Below, one piece after another: positions 1-11,814 of a DNA stretch of 60,024 bases. Each line of letters starts with the position of its first letter. Positions within the stretch are counted from its first letter, which is position 1. The DNA comes from Leucogyrophana mollusca (Eukaryota > Basidiomycota > Agaricomycetes > Boletales). The stretch covers positions 1 through 60,024 of the forward strand of contig MU266500.1 in the NCBI GenBank assembly GCA_021014945.1. Direction: 5' to 3'. Both the position numbers and the translations under genes were made by a program. Below the pieces are notes generated by a model, which was not told where the DNA came from, did no database searches, and saw only the letters and a list, made by a program, of their open reading frames with translations.

Positions 1-130
1 TCTTTGGATAATTTCACAGTTCACTACACCTCTTTACTCCATAGCATACCTACTACGCCATTGCATAATCAATACCACCTGTACTATCCTTCTCGCGAAG
101 TCACGTCCAACACAACCGGCAGCCTAAAAG

Positions 131-330
131 TGGGCGGACGGATCGTGCCAGATTCGAACCTATATCCTAGTGGGCGGACGGATGGCGCCGGATTTGAACC
201 TATATCCCAGCGGGCGGGCATATGGCATGCAGTCTGAACCTGTATCCGCCGGGGCGGACGGATGGTGCTCGTATATAGAGGTCCGAGGAGAAAACGGACC
301 TATGGGCCCAAAAAAGTGGGCGGACGGATG
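131..330. repeat. 40-bp tandem repeat
   Basis: The motif gggcggacggat or a close variant starts units near 131, 171, 211 and 251, a strict 40-bp period. A fifth, displaced copy of the motif lies at about 317. Between motifs each unit carries a variant of gattcgaacctatatcc. On the minus strand that segment reads like the B box of tRNA-type promoters (GGTTCGAATC), best preserved in the first unit. No A box or coding function is visible. Confidence 0.8.
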
Positions 331-350
331 TGCCGAAATATGGACATTTT

Positions 351-1882
351 GGATACAACCTCTAAAGGGATATGCAGGGGTCCTCCACTTTCACTGCAGG
401 TATCAGTGGCTGCTGGATAATTGTACTACTTAGCGCTCAAACTACACTTGCATTGCTCTTACATTACCACCAGCTACAGTCACGTATCACCTTATTTAAA
501 CCATCATTAGCCATGGAAGAACAGCCAGAACGCCCCGAAACCTCCCAAAAAGCAACTGGGACGTTCTCCCATTTACAACCTTTCGCCCAGTCCAAGTTTA
601 GTCCTCTTTCTGTTCTTAGGCATTCCGCCACCTCACCGGTTCTGCACCAGAGGTCCCGTCTTAGCACTCGGTAGTCTCTGTGCGTATTACTTCTGTTTGA
701 GACTCACTGAGCGCGTTCATGAACACATCACGCAGTCGCTGTATCTACCCTAGTCCCACACACGCTCCTCCCCAGGGGGGTGTACTTTCCTCCGTATCTT
801 CACCGTGCAGGCTTCTCCCTCGTACTCGGAGGCGCAGCGTACGTGCTATCAACAGGAGACACGAGGAACGGAAGCGGGATCACTACTGGTATGTGAAATT
901 TTTCATGCTAGCTGAGAGCTGATTTAAATGCTGAGTTGGATGGCGTGCAGCATGGTCGTTGACTTACCTCTTCCTTCATCTTCGCCGGTCACTGAGGCCC
1001 CCCCTCCACCCACTGACGCTGGCATTAACGGGAGGCTCTGCTGCGTGTGCGGGTCTCTATGGGACCCAGTACTTTTTGTACGAAGCCTAAGGGTGTACGA
1101 CCGATACCTTTCTGGATGTAGCCCAGAGATCGCTGGCATTGATTGCTCTCACGTTATTCTGAAGGAACTGCTGTCTCCCTCCCATGCAACGGGACTACCT
1201 CCTCATTTATTCGCAAACTTCGGAAAGGCTGGTGAGGCGTGGAGGTAAGGAAAGAGGACTTGCGTGATTGATTGAACGCGAGTTTTCTCGAGTAAATCTT
1301 TCCCGTTCTGTGCGATGCCTCATCACCAAAACACCCACCGAAAGGCCAGGTGGCATCCTAGATTAGCTCCACGGGGGAGAGTGGGGTAGGTTGCGAATCT
1401 GTCAAGGTCACAAACGAGTCTGAAACACAGGCACCATTGCCATGATGTTCACCCAGAACTGACAGACGGACGTAATGTTGAAAAGAAAGGATGTTGATAA
1501 ATGTCTGCACTAACTCAGCAAGTTCTACATTGGAGGGGGCGAGTGAGAGTGGTGCTTGGGACCTCTGCCCGATAAGACTTGAACCCGATTTTGAACACTA
1601 TGAGCGTAATTTCGGGTGGAGGAATATTCGAATATTTATCAGCCTTCCGGAACGTGCCAAGGCATCAATGTAGGGCCAGATGCTACCAAATGTGTCCTGT
1701 GCAACCAAAGGTACTCCAGCGACATCTTTGAGACCTGAGATTCAAGATCGAAGTCAAGGTGTGTCTTTGGTAAGGTTGTTGCTTCTTCCGTCGTATTTGG
1801 CGGAGCCCTTAGAATTCAACAACAACAAACAAGTCACTACAGCAGAGACGGAGCTCTCTCCCCCTCCTTTCCGGTGTAAATC
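351..1882. other. Apparently gene-free stretch upstream of NUP42
   Basis: I see only short, unrelated open frames with no recognisable protein motif or coherent splice pattern. The last 200-300 bp should hold the NUP42 promoter and 5' UTR. No clear TATA box was found. Confidence 0.5.
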
Positions 1883-3816
1883 ATGGTAATTTCTTCCAGA
1901 TGGCAGGGCGCGCGTCCACATTCACTGACGAGTTCATCACGTAGGCTGTCTGTCAATACTTTCTCCGCGGACATTGCAGATATGGAAAGGATTGCAGAAA
2001 CGAGCATCCTGCAGACCAGCAGAGGCAAGGGGGATTCGGGAGTACGCCACTCTGCTTGTTTGTATCCTACCCAGTTCCAACTTGCTAACTTAACTTGATG
2101 ACGCAGACCAGACATGGACCGCCAACTCGTCCAGCACCAATAATGCTAACGCGTCGAACCCGGCAGTTCTATTCACGTGCGCTATTTCCTCGATACAGGT
2201 CCCAGACGCTCATTCCGCGTCACGATAATTGTTGCCGCGCATAGGCTTGAAACTATGGCAAAGGACTTGACACCACAACAAGATAAGCCCTTGTGGCCAT
2301 TGTCTTCTTACGGTCCTGCGAAACATGAGCCGATCGTTATTGGTGGATTGGAAGAGTCCTTCGAGGAATTGCGCTTCAAGGCCTTCACAGCAGTCAAAGA
2401 TGGAACGATCAATGATTACGTAGGTATTTCCCTGGTTGCGTCTATTTAACTGACTGACGGTTCCCGAAATGCTCGCAGATGAAATACGAAACCGAAAAGA
2501 CCACCGCCGCCGACCAGACATACGCAAATGCTTTGACAAACGTCAAACAGCTCTACGATCAGGCCGTGCGACAAAGCCCAAACGGTACGCAAGCATCAAC
2601 TAATGCCACCTTTGGCACCGCACCATTCAATGCCCCTGTATCGGCTTTTGGAGGCGGTGGAGGTTCGGCGTTTGGTGCTGGATCTACGCCCTCGGCATTT
2701 GGGTCTGCAGCACCGACGTCTGCGTTTGGAAAGCCTGCATTCGGACAGTCAGCGTTCGGGTCGTCGGCGCCGGCCACTTCAGTCTTTGGGCAGCCATCAC
2801 AGCCTGCGTCCGTGTTTGGTCAACCGTCGCAACCCGTCTCTGCATTTGGCCAGAGTGCACAACCAACATCAGCTTTCGGCCAAAATCCATCATCTACATC
2901 AGCCTTCGGCCAGGCTTCCCAACCTGCATCGGTGTTCGGTCAGCCATCGCAAGCTCCATCAGCATTCGGTCAAGCTCCACAGCCCGCATCAGCTTTTGGC
3001 CAGCCTTCGCAAGCCCCCTCTGCTTTCGGTCAACCGTCGCAACCCGCCTCGGGGTTCGGTCAACCTGCACAATCAACATCCGCATTTGGGCAGCCATCCC
3101 AACCAACCTCCGCGTTTGGCCAATCGTCCCTCATCAAACCAGCAACTGGCGCTTTTGGCTCAACGCCTACTACTGGCGCGTTCGGGAGTGCACCATCGAC
3201 CCAAAGCGCGTTTGGTGGAGGTGGGTTTTCGGCGTTCGCATCACAGCCTTCGGGGCTCGCCTCTGCTGCTGCTGCAGTTAGCAACAATGGCTCATCCACG
3301 TCTGCACCTCCTACGAGTGGTGCATCGGTGTTCGGGCTATCCGCATTCGGTGCCCCTGTGCAGTCCGCGTTTGGGTCGCAACCGACCCCACCGTCAGCCC
3401 TCGCACCAGCAGCAACGGGAGGAACATCATCTGCGTTTGGTGGTGGCGCCACTTCAGCTTTTGGGGCTCCGGCTCCTGTGTCTGCGTTCGGCGCTCCCGT
3501 TCCTGTGTCTGCGTTTAGTGCTAGTCCCGTGTCAGCCTTTGGGGCCCCAAATCCCAGCGTATCAGCCTTTGGAAGTTCCTCGACATCAGATCCCGCCCCA
3601 CCGCCACCTCCCCCTGGTAAATCTTCCAGTTCCACGCCAGACTTCACCGACGCAAAAATGAGATTCCGCGCAAAGCCGGACGCGGATCGGTATTTGGCTC
3701 TGCTTCCTGCCAACTACCTCGATATCATACCTGAGGATGCAAAGACTGCGTTTCAGAACGAGAAATTCGAGTGGGGGAAAGTGCCTGAGTGGGTGCCGCC
3801 CAAGGAGGTGCGATGA
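1883..3816 (+). CDS. NUP42: FG nucleoporin NUP42 (S. pombe Amo1 type), CCCH zinc finger
   Basis: Cytoplasmic-side FG nucleoporin that in yeast and human binds Gle1 and aids mRNA export (known for the family). Five exons are inferred: 1883-1885 (only the ATG), 1945-2041, 2107-2176, 2245-2419 and 2479-3816, giving 560 residues in frame. Residues 2-25 form a C-x7-C-x5-C-x3-H zinc finger (VCQYFLRGHCRYGKDCRNEH). Next comes the conserved KPLWPLSSYGPAK segment, then about 300 residues of SAFG/SVFGQPSQ repeats. The C-terminus has the Gle1-binding-like FEWGKVPEWVPPKE. The start codon was chosen because the zinc-finger exon has an in-frame stop just upstream and a 59-nt intron with proper ends joins it to this ATG. 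The 2177-2244 intron is the least certain junction. Confidence 0.88.
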
Positions 3817-4090
3817 AGCTTGGGGAACGGTATTAGTAGTAGTCTTATAGTGTTAGCGGAATAATTTCCTTCATCATGTATCGACTTGTTAGGTGTATCT
3901 TTCATACTGATCTGCGCGAGATCGCTTGAGGATGAGTCATGACCTTGTGATGCTGTCAAGAACGACCAATGCGGAAGGTCTAGTGTTCAGCAGAAGAGGT
4001 CCACTTCAAGCCTGCCTGCACGAGGTATCTGATTAGGTGTACACACTCGCTTCGACGTCCAAAGGACACCAAATTCCAATCCCATCCCGA

Positions 4091-4097
4091 TATAAAA
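4091..4097 (+). promoter_or_regulatory. TATA-like box of the Arb1-like gene
   Basis: TATAAAA lies 48 bp before the ATG at 4145. That is close for a TATA box, so it may instead be 5' UTR sequence. Confidence 0.35.
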
Positions 4098-4144
4098 CCG
4101 CAAAAATCTCGTAGATAGGACACACCTCAGTTATTCCGCGTACG

Positions 4145-6360
4145 ATGGCTGCGGAACCCTCCTCGTCGAACACTACGCAAGCTCAGCTCTATGTGATCAA
4201 GTTCCCTCCGTTTCCCGACCCTCCTGAGGGCGTAACGATCCTCCCGTTCAAAGATTTCAAACCTAATGGCATCCAGCTATTTGCGCATGCTGGAGACGAT
4301 GATGACGTCGAGCTCGATGGGCTCGGGATACCCACCGTCGAACTACGCGTGAAACATGAGACAGACGACCCGAAGAGCAACAGCAGGAAGAGGCGAAAGA
4401 AGAAGAAGTCCAGCGCAGTCGCCGCGCAGCCAGGAAAAAAGCTGCTCTGGTACGAAGAATGGGACGAAGGTGAGCATCTGAGAGTGGCGAAGAGCGTTTA
4501 TGATCGGTACGTTTGTGATGCGTTGTGGACGGCGAGGCAAGACGGAGATCAGGTTGCCTTTACAGTGAAATTCCTCGCGTCGATCGGTTCTTCCAGGCCG
4601 CAACCGACTTTAAATCAGGACGAAAATGGCCTCATGTTACCTATGGTCTTAATAACTTATGGGATCAGGTGGGTGGACGGATTAATCATGTTGCTGTGGG
4701 TTATGGGTTTGGCTGATTGTCGGTCGTTATAGTTCCGTCTATACGTTGGCCTTGTGTCCAACCAGCCGAAATTCCGGAAAGCCGACAAATATCTACAAGA
4801 AGCCTCTCCCGATCTCGGAGGGGACTTTTCTGAGGACGATAAGGAACCTGCAGCACAATCCAACGCTGGGAACGCCGATGCTGCGAGCTCCGCAGAACAA
4901 CTTTCGCAGTCGAAAAAGCGGCGTCGACCAGGCGCGGACATCGCTGAGGACTTTGATGACGACGACGAGGATGACGAGGAAGACACGCCTCGGCTAAAGG
5001 AGGACGCAGAGGAGGAGCAGGAGGAGAAGCTGTCTGCGTTCCTCGATGATCCCGAGATGTCTATGAAGATTTTCCTCTCGTCTTACATGAGAGAGCAAGG
5101 GCTGATTTGGTGCGTATTCTGGCCGACTCACACATTCCCCTCTATCAACCCTTTTGCTATATCACCAGGTCAGAGAAAAACTTAGCAAACATGCCCCGCC
5201 TTCTGGACTTTTTCATCAACTTCATCCTGCGCAACCGCGTTCTCCCCGAGTTGAAGCACGAGCGCGGTCTGCGGAAGGCGCTCGAGATCATCGAGATCGC
5301 AAAAACGGAGCTTCCTCTGACGTTCAAGATCGGCCAAATATTACCGGACCCCTTTAGCGAGGCTTGCAAAGAGTGTTGGGGTCGAAAAGGCGGAATTACA
5401 TGGCAATCAAGCGATGTTTTCACTAGTGTCACAAATGATGGCAATACCCAAGGTTCTAGTTTGTCTCTTTTGGCTGTTTCTTTGATGTTGACGCTGACCC
5501 CTTCCTTACTGATAGCTGCACCAGAGATCAGCGTCGATATGGACGTAGCTTCTGACCCCGGCAACGGCGGTAGTAACACCGCTGCCGGAGGATGGAGCAA
5601 CGCCACGACTGGTTGGGCTTCCGCCGACGCGGATGCCTCCTCTGGCTGGGGCACAAGCGGAGCAGATTCGTGGGGCGAAGACACTGGAGATGTTACCACC
5701 ATTCCTGCACCTCAACTTACTGAACCATCCTGGACCGCTCCTACCATCCACACACTCGATGGTCTCCTTGGCCCGACCACACTCCCACTCACGCATACGA
5801 CGGGGATTGTTGAGTACTCCACGCGACGCATAAAAGCTCTTCATCCCATCCCAGCAACCTCTCCATCTCCTGTAACGACTGTAGCGACGGACGCGGAAAC
5901 TGCAGAGGACGAGCTGGATCGAAGATTCGCCAAGGTCGTCCTCGCGCCGTGGATCGTCTCGGCCGCGGACGAAGGTGGGGATATCACGAACCCGATGATC
6001 AAGTCATCCTCGCGAGGGCCGGTGATTATGCCCGGTGACGAGGTAGCAGACGGTGCGGCGTCCGGACGCAAGCCGCATGACCCATACAAGGACGACATCG
6101 TTCTCCTTGTGGAGCCCTCGGTGCTTGAGACACTGCATCTTGGCATGGGACTGGGTGCGCTTTGGATTCAGATCGCCCGTCAGGAGGATCTGGAGGCTGA
6201 GGCGCCCGAGAAGAACAGCACAGGCGGAGAAAGGTCGAGGGCGGGTCGTAAAAAGAAGGGAAAGAAGGGGGCTGGTGAGCTCAAAGGCAACTACTGGTAC
6301 ATTGAGGACCTTTCGGGCATTTTCCCGAGCTTCTTCACGTCTAGCGGTAAAAGGGATTAG
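4145..6360 (+). CDS. Arb1-like protein (argonaute siRNA chaperone subunit family)
   Basis: Exons 4145-4506, 4566-4668, 4733-5109 and 5169-6360 join in frame; a further 63-nt intron at about 5453-5515 is possible and frame-neutral. The product is roughly 650-670 residues. It has a basic lysine/arginine stretch near residue 80, the block RVDRFFQAATDFKSGRKWP, then QFRLYVGL, an acidic linker, and a helical block with NMPRLLDFFINFIL and VLPELKHERGLRKALEI. The C-terminal block includes DDIVLLVEPSVLETLHLGMG. I recognise this order as resembling the Arb1 family, which in S. pombe holds duplex siRNA on Argonaute in the ARC complex. The assignment is from memory of family motifs, not a search. Other outcomes, such as a fungus-specific unknown family, remain possible. 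Confidence 0.5.
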
Positions 6361-7235
6361 AAGGGGATTAGTTTCATTGAAGTACAGTATGCATGCCCGT
6401 TGTTCCTTCCTGCGTAACAGACTACATACCGCTGAAACATGCCCGAAGTAACGTGAAGAAAGCCGGCTTGTGCGTGCACCGAATGGAGATTGCTCTAAAA
6501 CATACCACCGCTAATAGTAAAAGAGTAAAAGGCCAGTGAACAACGCTAAGAGTCGTCAGAAGTGCCTGAGTGTGTTTCTTTGCCGATCGTATATCAGAGG
6601 ATAGGCTGAGTAGCCTTCACGTCAGTCGGACACAACCTCTGGGCAAGCCCTGCGATGGACAAGCGGCGTATGAATATTCGTGTATTCGCGAAGCGTACTA
6701 GGGAGGTCTCTGGATAACCTTCCCGGGGCCGGGTGTCTACTGGGGTAGACCATATAGCTGCTTCCAGAGTCACGATCCTGGGTGGTCTCGGGAGAAACAT
6801 TGCAAGTCACAATAATCAGGGACCGAAGACCACTCACCTTCATCATGTCCAGCTGTAAAAAGCCCCCAGCAGAGCGTTAGGACTCAAAAGCCAATACGTG
6901 ATGCCCATTATGGTTCAACGACTTTCACCATACGACAATGGAAGGAAAAAAAGTGAGATTATAAGGAGTGTGGTCGTTTACAAATTTGAAATGATAGGAT
7001 GGGCAAACTGTTTGTCTACAAATCTCGAGGCCAAACATCTAGGGACGGGCTGGAGATAAATATCAAGTATTGGGAACCCGGAGGGTTCCTCTCGTCGAAC
7101 CTGTCTGACCTGATCAGTTAAGGTGCAAGACCAAGGGTAGAGTACGAGCCCCCCACCTCTAGTTCATAGATCTGTTTAGAGTAAGTACAGCTGTCCAGCA
7201 GATAGCTACACACCAGTTGTTCATCTTTCGCGCAT
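6361..7235. other. Intergenic, no gene seen
   Basis: This lies between two convergent genes (Arb1-like and the CHORD-like protein), so it holds both 3' UTRs and terminators. Only short uncorrelated frames are present. Confidence 0.5.
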
Positions 7236-8794
7236 TTAAGCAACAACCCGCCTCTTCTTCCTTCCCCTCTCTTCATCAGTCTCGCTTACGAATTCTTCGT
7301 CCACGGTTTTCTTCGTGCGCAGGCGTGCCCTTGACTCGGCTCGACCCGACCCCCTGACTCTCGACTTCTCCTTTTCCTCGCGCACCCTCGATTCCTCGCG
7401 GACGGTGCTCCTCGTGCGAGGTTTCGATTTTGTCCCTGCTGGAGCCCGAGTGGTGCTCCGTGTGCGGCGGGAGACAGGCTTCTGAGCCGCGCTGGATTCG
7501 GATTCGGAAGCAGAGGCGATGTGGGACTGAGAGAGGTGGGATTTACGAGCTGATGTGGCGGGCGCGCGTTTGGATGGGGGTGCTTTAGTCTTTGCCTTTG
7601 CTTTCGATAATGGCTTAGATTTGATGCGCTCAGGCTTCGGTTCGGGTTCGGGCTCGTCAACGGCCATACTGCTGTCTCCGTCATCTTCTGCTTCATCTTC
7701 CGGTAGTGCCGGCGCTTTCCCCTTCCCCTTGCGGCTGACCTCGACGCCTTTCGCTTTCTGAGGGCGTCCACGGGTGCTTGCGCTCCGCACGCTCGCCTCA
7801 TCATCATCGTCATCAATCTCGTCATCGCTCTGCTCCTTCATAGACTTCCGAGCACGCTTGCGAGTATTTCTCCCACTCCGGCTTGCACTCGTACTCGTGA
7901 TAGTAGAAGGGGCGGCTTTAGGACGGGAATTTGACGAGGAGGGAAGTTGATCGCGGACGTTGTGGCAGTTGAGCCTGAGGCAGGATGTGAGCTTGTCTTC
8001 GTGGATAGTCGAGTCTGCACGGAAGCGTGCGCGTTTCGTGTCGGTCTAATGGATGAAGTATTGGTCAGATATCTGTGACAAGGACTCCAATATGTGGGAC
8101 GTACGGTATGTTTGCCTTCGTAACACCAGCCGTCTGGAGGGCCCATGTCTCCATCTCCCTCGACGGTTTGCCCGCAGCATCCCCAAAGCGTCTCATACGC
8201 TCCGCCACCCACGCCGCCGCCCACACGCTCGACTAGCGCGCTCTCGTCATCATGCGGAACGAGGCAGGACCGATCATCGTTCTCGACATCAAAGAAGTCT
8301 TTATGGCAGCGTACACAATGGAGCTGCGGTGGGGGTGCGAGTGACGCGAAAAAGCCAGTGAGAGTCGTTAGTGTGCGGGGAGAGGGAGGAGGTGTGCCCG
8401 TAGTGGTTGGCGGTGCGGGTATGCGGGCGGGCGAGTGAGATGGCGACGCTGAAGGCGTGGGTATATGGGGTGGCTTAAGGTGTGCAAGGGTATACGCGTG
8501 CAGTGTCTTTGGCGGAATTGTCAGCATGAGGTCGTACAGCGCAGCCGTATCGGTCACAAGTGGAGGCGGAGAGGGTGTCATTGGTGGAACAGCTGCAGTA
8601 TCATCCTGCAGGTCTTCCTGGCCCAGACGGCTCGGAAGTAAGGTCGTTCGGCGCAATGGAGAATGGGTTGAACCCGATATTATAGACGGAGAAGGCGTAC
8701 GCAGTTGTTGTTGGAGGGCTTGGGCCTCGGGCTTCGCCTCTGGCGAGCTCGACGACTCACCAGTGGGCTTGCGGGCGAACAATCCAAAGACCAT
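7236..8794 (-). CDS. Zinc-binding protein with CHORD-like motif and basic acidic tail
   Basis: Two exons, 8105-8794 and 7236-8045, flank a 59-nt intron and give 499 residues. The N-terminal part (to about residue 140) is low-complexity and proline/serine/threonine-rich, except for an ALYDLMLTIPPKTLHAY helix. Residues about 157-230 carry CVRCHKDFFD, SCLVPH, LWGCCGQ and GWCYEGKHT. That series of paired Cys and His resembles a CHORD zinc module. A further CLRLNCHN follows. The last 200 residues alternate basic (RKRARKS, KRRVVA) and acidic stretches, which suggests a nuclear, chromatin-associated protein. I do not recognise a named orthologue. Function is unknown; zinc binding is inferred from residue spacing. 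Confidence 0.65.
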
Positions 8795-9329
8795 TTCGCT
8801 AGCGAAAGGTTAGATAAAGACGGTGATAGTAATCAATCGCAAAGAACGAGGTATATAACAGAATTAAGGATGTCGAGGCTGTGAGGTAAAGCACGTCGCC
8901 TTTCAGGATCAAAGGCTGCAAAAACGAGGCATTCGGCCTCGCGGTTTCCGCGAGCCCAATTAGCTGCCTGGTGCAATCACGAACTATTCTCCACTTATTT
9001 GCGGGCTAATCCTGCTTCGACCGCAAGGCTACAGCGTGTTGCGGACTCGAGGGCGCTATTTCCGTTGCGGCCACGGGCTCATATGTTCACATACGATGGC
9101 ACCGAGCTGTGCAGGTGCGATGGAGTGCGGTTGGGCACTGTGGTCATTCCACACAAAAGAATGTTCAAAACTCCCAGTAGGTTCTTGACGGTCATATTCA
9201 CATCAGCATTGGAATATATCTGATCAAAGCCTCGCTACGATGAATCCCCGTGGCCAACGAGCTCATATATATTCCCTTCACTTCCGGGCTTGGCCACCAG
9301 GCCCTGCAGTGCACGCACGGTCAATGCAC
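8795..9329. other. Intergenic, no gene seen
   Basis: This contains the promoter side of the CHORD-like gene (minus strand) and the 3' flank of the first inhibitor gene. No conserved frame is visible. Confidence 0.45.
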
Positions 9330-9954
9330 TTAGTCAGAGATGCGAGTGAACTGCCAGACGCTAGTGCCGTCGTCGGTCAGCTTGACCTAAATCGCAGTGG
9401 CGTCCGTGAGCATCAGTGTGCTCTACTCTAGCAGGGACAACGACAACAACAACGTACGTCAGTTGCGGTGGAGCCACTGAAGCCCCAGTAGAGAGAGTCA
9501 TTGTCAATGGGAGAGATGCTGTCAGTTAGGTCAACATCAACGTCCAGGAAATTCAATGTCTCAACGGGAGACTTACAGGTACTGGCTCTTCGTGTTAGTC
9601 TCCTTGATGATCCACTGGTACGCGGAGTTCCTAGCCTTCACGATGTCGCCCTTCTTCGGCGAGGTGCTGACGGAAGCGTAATTCGGATACTCGTATCCCA
9701 TCACGTTGTAATTTCCATTGCTCAGCTTGTTAATGGTCCACTGTAAATGCAAGTCAACGCTGAAGTCAGCTTGGACAATGTCGGGCCCACTCGCAGTTCT
9801 GGCGTACCTTGACCGTGTCATTGCCTCCATCGGTGCTCTGAGTGAGTGCAGAGCCGTTGCTGCCGTCGTTCAAGGTAGCATAGCCGGTGGTGGCGATGTT
9901 GGTGATGGTGTATGTACCAGTCTGGACGGTGCCGTGGACGACTGTGCCGGACAT
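9330..9954 (-). CDS. Beta-trefoil serine-protease-inhibitor-like protein (I66/cospin type), copy A
   Basis: Four exons read 9808-9954, 9577-9740, 9458-9518 and 9330-9386 (147/164/61/57 nt), giving 142 residues with no signal peptide. The pattern GTYTITN, the W-x-I/V plus GNYNVMGY segment, AYQWIIKET, the QYLISPID motif and VWQFTRISD match the threefold repeat of small mushroom beta-trefoil proteins. It is closest in my reading to the cospin/cnispin protease inhibitors (MEROPS I66). Known members are cytosolic fruiting-body proteins that inhibit trypsin-like proteases of predators. A ricin-B-type lectin is the main alternative because the folds are shared. The upstream ATG at 10029 is rejected: the matching stretch of copy B is interrupted by a stop, so it is 5' UTR. 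It pairs head-to-head with copy B at 11.8 kb. Confidence 0.72.
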
Positions 9955-10040
9955 TGTTGCTTGTGAGTTTGAGTTGAGAGATGGCGAGTGAAATGTGTGG
10001 GTTGCGATTGCTGGGGATATTGGGCTCACGTTGAGGGGGT

Positions 10041-10047
10041 TTTTATA
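10041..10047 (-). promoter_or_regulatory. TATA box of inhibitor copy A
   Basis: Minus-strand TATAAAA lies about 86 bp before the ATG at 9954. It is followed by the segment TCCCCAGCAATCGCAAC (one substitution or less), which is also found after the TATA box of copy B. Confidence 0.65.
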
Positions 10048-11713
10048 CCCCTACGGTGGTTTCATTCGATTCGATACGTGAGTTCATGCGCAGGTTGGAC
10101 GATGGTGCTTTGCCAACCCGGTTTGTTGTACAAAGCCATTACCGACAACCGCCCCTGCTACAAGAACCGGTGCCGGTCCAAACGCGGAATATCAGAACAT
10201 ACACGCAAGGATCGCCAAGGAGCGCGAGACTCACAGGGGCAGAAACAGGTTTTTCTTGACATACGCAATGGAAGACAAAGGCACGGATGATAATTCACAC
10301 ACGATATGAAGGGATGTACCTCAGATGTCCGTGTTAACAAATAAGTGTGTTGTTTAGGCCTTTCGGAAGGCGAGTCAACGATGCGGGAAAGCTATACTTG
10401 TCCAAGGGTGACACAGAAATTCGGTGTGAGACCTTCTCCTGAATGTCTGGATTCACAACAAAACCCAGCAAGGGGCATTCAAGTTGATGTTGACGTGTAG
10501 TATGGAACGGAAGCAAAAGTTCGCGGCTTGAAAGCTTGATGCCCCGCTCATTGGCAACGGCCAGCTGGGCGGACCGCACGAGAAACACGAGATCACGGGG
10601 GGCAACTAGGCGTCGACAGAATTTGTGAAAAGGATATGTAGGTCCCCAATTTTATGCACTGAAATTGTGAAAAGATGATGACAAGCAACGACCCTCGATC
10701 TCGATCATGATCAGCCACCGATCGATGCGTCACGTGTGCACCATCTCGATGAATTGTTCCCGAGATCATCTTTAACCAGAACCGCAGCACGCGACCTCGA
10801 CGAGTGCTTTAATGCAACGCAAGATGCACATCAAAACAATTCACAGGTCCTGAATAGGTCGCACCTTCTTGTCGGTGCCCTGGGCTCCTCATCGCCCGAA
10901 TAGGCGCCGCAATTACTAAGTCCAGTGCCCTGACCATCACATCCAATGTGCATGCTAGGAACTGGACGTCCGGGATCCCAGACTGTGACCCCTGTTCATG
11001 GAGATAGAGGGCTCTTCATTCTGATACTAGCACCGAGGTAACGGATGTGGAGGTCCCGATATCATGCCAGTCAATCACGCCAACACTTCTGCATTGTCTC
11101 TCAATCGTCGACTAGCTGTGAATTTCGGAATTTTCCCACAAAGCAGACCTCAAGCATTCGAGCTGCCGTGGATCATTGACAGAGAACCGCCGACAAAAGG
11201 GTGCATTGACGCCTGTTGTGGATCCACGATTGGCCAGTTCCTGGCCGATAGCTCTGACTGTTGCTCCTTGGACTGCCTATTCATCGTTGTACTGGGTCGC
11301 AATCTATGTGGCATGCTTCCAGTTTCAGGGAGTGTATAGCAACAGTGCTACAGAAGGCTGGTACGACGTTCTTCACTATTGCACGGGAGCAGCGATTGGG
11401 AAACTGAATGTTGAATTCATGTGGGTCTTCGTGCCTTGTCTTCCATTGCGCATGTCAAGTAGTCAGCGCTTGTGTCTTACGAGTTGTTCTTCTCATATGG
11501 TCAGTTCTTGGCAGCCCTTACGTGCACTGAAAGTCAGAAAGAAATTCTGACATTCCCTGTTTGGACCGCCGGTGTTTTCTTGTTGCGCAAGACCGTTGTC
11601 GGCGACGGCTTCAACCAACCAGCCGGTTTGGCAGTCACCGTGGGTCATCCAGCTTGCACGCAAGCGCGAGTATTATTGTGGTTGTAAATAGCCGAATGTC
11701 GCCAGCTGAGAGC
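10048..11713. other. Divergent intergenic region between the inhibitor paralogues
   Basis: 1.67 kb separates the two TATA boxes. No supported gene is present. A stretch near 11,180-11,450 has an open frame with aromatic residues (TEGWYDVLHYCTGAAIGK) but no start, splice or family support. It may be a relic or chance. Confidence 0.45.
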
Positions 11714-11720
11714 TATAAAA
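11714..11720 (+). promoter_or_regulatory. TATA box of inhibitor copy B
   Basis: TATAAAA lies 94 bp before the ATG at 11815. It is followed by TTTCCCCAGCAATCGCAAC, shared with copy A, so promoter and 5' UTR were duplicated together with the coding part. Confidence 0.7.
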
Positions 11721-11814
11721 GCCCCCACAACCTGGTCCCGATTTCCCCAGCAATCGCAACTTCTACATCTCAATCACCAACTCTCAACTCAATCTCCTAA
11801 CCTCACAAGAAACA

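Noticed and set aside
928..1248. 106-residue frame in the left flank
   Set aside because: Its antisense is also open and neither strand shows recognisable protein features.
2603..3661. 352-residue plus-strand frame overlapping NUP42
   Set aside because: Shifted reading of the same repeats, giving an Arg/His/Leu-rich non-protein-like sequence.
3060..3713. 217-residue open frame antisense to the FG repeats of NUP42
   Set aside because: It is a mirror of the repeated SAFG codons. The protein is an Asn/Ala/Asp-rich low-complexity string with no independent start or motif.
9955..10029. N-terminal extension of inhibitor copy A
   Set aside because: The same region in copy B contains a stop, and both are conserved as 5' UTR, so the start is placed at MSGTVVHG.
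11064..11550. Possible small gene between the inhibitor twins
   Set aside because: Two overlapping frames with some cysteines and aromatics, but no hydrophobin spacing, splice pattern or known motif.
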